Positions 4,429 through 5,258 of a stretch of DNA of 5,258 bases are shown here, piece by piece. The position numbers were made by a program, and so were the translations under genes. This DNA is from Planctomycetaceae bacterium. Lineage in GTDB: Bacteria; Planctomycetota; Planctomycetia; Planctomycetales; Planctomycetaceae. Within the stretch, counting starts at the first letter, position 1; each line of letters begins with the position of its first letter. The notes beneath the pieces were generated by a model, which saw nothing but the letters and a program-made list of their open reading frames with translations, was not told the origin of the DNA and ran no database searches. Location: contig JAGQQT010000321.1 of NCBI GenBank assembly GCA_020426065.1, positions 1 to 5,258 of the forward strand. The letters are read 5' to 3'.

Positions 4429-5258
4429 CTAGTCATCTTCCCGGTCATTACCGAGATGATCTCCTTCGTGATCAACTAAGCCAGAACCATCGTCGTTATC
4501 ATTGTTTTGATTGTCGTCCACAACGCTGGAATCGTTGCTGTTATCGATGCCGTTCGTGTGATCCGATTCGTAAGGGTCGTCATCATCGCCACCGTTGCGG
4601 TCGCTCAGAGAATCAGTACCGTTTCCACCATGTTCGACGTCATCACCATCGTCTCCCGTGAGATGGTCATCACCGTCGCCCCCTTCAAGGTGGTCGTTGC
4701 CACTCCCTCCTCTGATGTCATCAGCACCGGAATCTCCATTGACGTAGTCATCCCCATCATCCCCGAACAGGAGGTCATCTCCGTCTCCACCACTGACCCG
4801 GTCAGTTCCAGCATTGCCGTGGATTTCGTCATTTCCTGAGCCACCACCAATCCGGTCATCTCCAGCTCCCCCGTAGATGACGTCATCCCCATCGCCTCCG
4901 GCGAGGATGTCACTGCCTGTAGTGGGATCTGTGTCGTCTCCATAAAGATGATCACTTCCTGCGCCACCACTGACGCGATCATTTCCCTCACCTCCATGCT
5001 CGATATCGTTGCCGTCGTCTCCATACAGGGAGTCATCTCCGGTACCTCCATCGAGCTGGTCGTCTCCATTACCTCCCCGGATCTCATCAACACCATCATC
5101 TCCAGAGATATGATCGTTGCCATCATCTCCGAAGAGTCGGTCATTCCCCGCTCCTCCACGGATGTCATCAATTCCCGCGTTGCCTCGAATGTAGTCATTT
5201 CCATCTCCACCGCTGATACTGTCGTCGCCAGCACTCCCATAGATTATGTCATTTCCAT
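4429..5258 (-). CDS. RTX (hemolysin-type) calcium-binding repeat protein, C-terminal 275 residues
   Basis: The frame is open from the window edge to a TAG at 4429-4431; the start and N-terminal part are outside. Visible residues 1-218 are almost wholly nonapeptide repeats of the GGxGxDxLx type, for example SGGDGNDYI, RGGAGNDRL and EGGDGDDHL. They are expected to fold into a parallel beta-roll with Ca2+ bound between turns. The run is interrupted once by a short insert (TDPTTGSD, about 109-116). A tail of 57 residues (219-275) follows, with 18 Asp and 3 Glu plus many Asn, Ser and Gly, and no hydrophobic stretch. RTX proteins are normally exported by type I secretion using a C-terminal signal; this acidic tail is unlike the usual signal, so the export route is unclear. 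Function depends on the missing N-terminus. It ends just before a terminator, so it is the last gene of its transcript. Confidence 0.9.
   Translation of the reverse strand, partial: GNDIIYGSAGDDSISGGDGNDYIRGNAGIDDIRGGAGNDRLFGDDGNDHISGDDGVDEIRGGNGDDQLDGGTGDDSLYGDDGNDIEHGGEGNDRVSGGAGSDHLYGDDTDPTTGSDILAGGDGDDVIYGGAGDDRIGGGSGNDEIHGNAGTDRVSGGDGDDLLFGDDGDDYVNGDSGADDIRGGSGNDHLEGGDGDDHLTGDDGDDVEHGGNGTDSLSDRNGGDDDDPYESDHTNGIDNSNDSSVVDDNQNNDNDDGSGLVDHEGDHLGNDREDD
4597..5256 (-). repeat. Higher-order tandem duplication (366-bp period) inside the RTX array
   Basis: Visible residues 1-98 (4963-5256) and 123-220 (4597-4890) align without a gap at 61 of 98 positions by my hand count. Several matches are outside the nonapeptide consensus: GNAG at 25-28 and 147-150, LFGDDG, DxIRGG, and an EHGG turn in which Glu replaces the usual aliphatic residue at 86 and 208. 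The shared off-consensus positions in the same order indicate one unit of 122 residues copied, rather than independent repeats. The first copy may extend beyond the window. Confidence 0.7.

Noticed and set aside
4507..4839. Plus-strand Val/Ile-rich open frame
   Set aside because: It is the antisense image of the Asp/Gly-rich RTX codons, where GAT and GAC read back as ATC and GTC.
4605..5240. Minus-strand Met/Glu/Thr-rich open frame of 211 codons
   Set aside because: It is another frame of the RTX repeats; the repeated GGA-GAT-GG pattern yields recurring EMT/MET strings when shifted. The GGxGxDxL frame is clearly the coding one.
4597..5256. Possible CRISPR array because of the regular short DNA repeats
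   Set aside because: The 27-bp period is three-codon-phased and explained by nonapeptide coding. There are no conserved direct repeats with unique spacers.

Overview
This is a mid-GC bacterial window in which every recognisable gene lies on the minus strand. It most likely comes from a planctomycete. The main evidence is the N-terminus of the protein at 1-1182, which carries a variant (LESRLLLS) of the LEPRxLLS motif that marks many large planctomycetal surface proteins, followed directly by SdrD-B-like/Cna-B-like repeats. A big RTX-type calcium-binding protein and a NarL-type two-component pair fit that assignment but do not prove it.

Layout in transcription order (high to low coordinates): (1) 4429-5258, the 3' end of an RTX repeat protein with a very acidic C-terminal tail and a good intrinsic terminator. 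(2) 3166-4198, a complete but dead IS630-family insertion sequence with terminal inverted repeats, flanking TA dinucleotides, and a transposase broken by two frameshifts and seven nonsense codons. (3) 2134-3081 and 1488-2141, a membrane histidine kinase and a NarL/FixJ response regulator overlapping by 8 nt, followed by an intrinsic terminator. (4) 1183-1487, an intergenic region with a cluster of TGCA motifs and a long hairpin in the leader of the next gene. (5) 1-1182, the 5' part of the LEPR/SdrD-B surface protein, which continues beyond the window.

The locus reads as two secreted or surface, probably calcium-binding, repeat proteins around a small two-component operon. Control of either surface protein by the kinase/regulator pair is only a guess from proximity. 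If the IS is removed, the RTX 3' UTR and the kinase leader rejoin into an ordinary intergenic region of about 310 bp.

I do not see an undescribed multi-gene system. The most useful observations are the 366-bp internal duplication in the RTX array, the apparent excess of G-to-T/C-to-A type changes in the dead transposase, the hairpin and the helically spaced TGCA motifs between the regulator and the surface protein, and the minimal two-helix sensor of the kinase.
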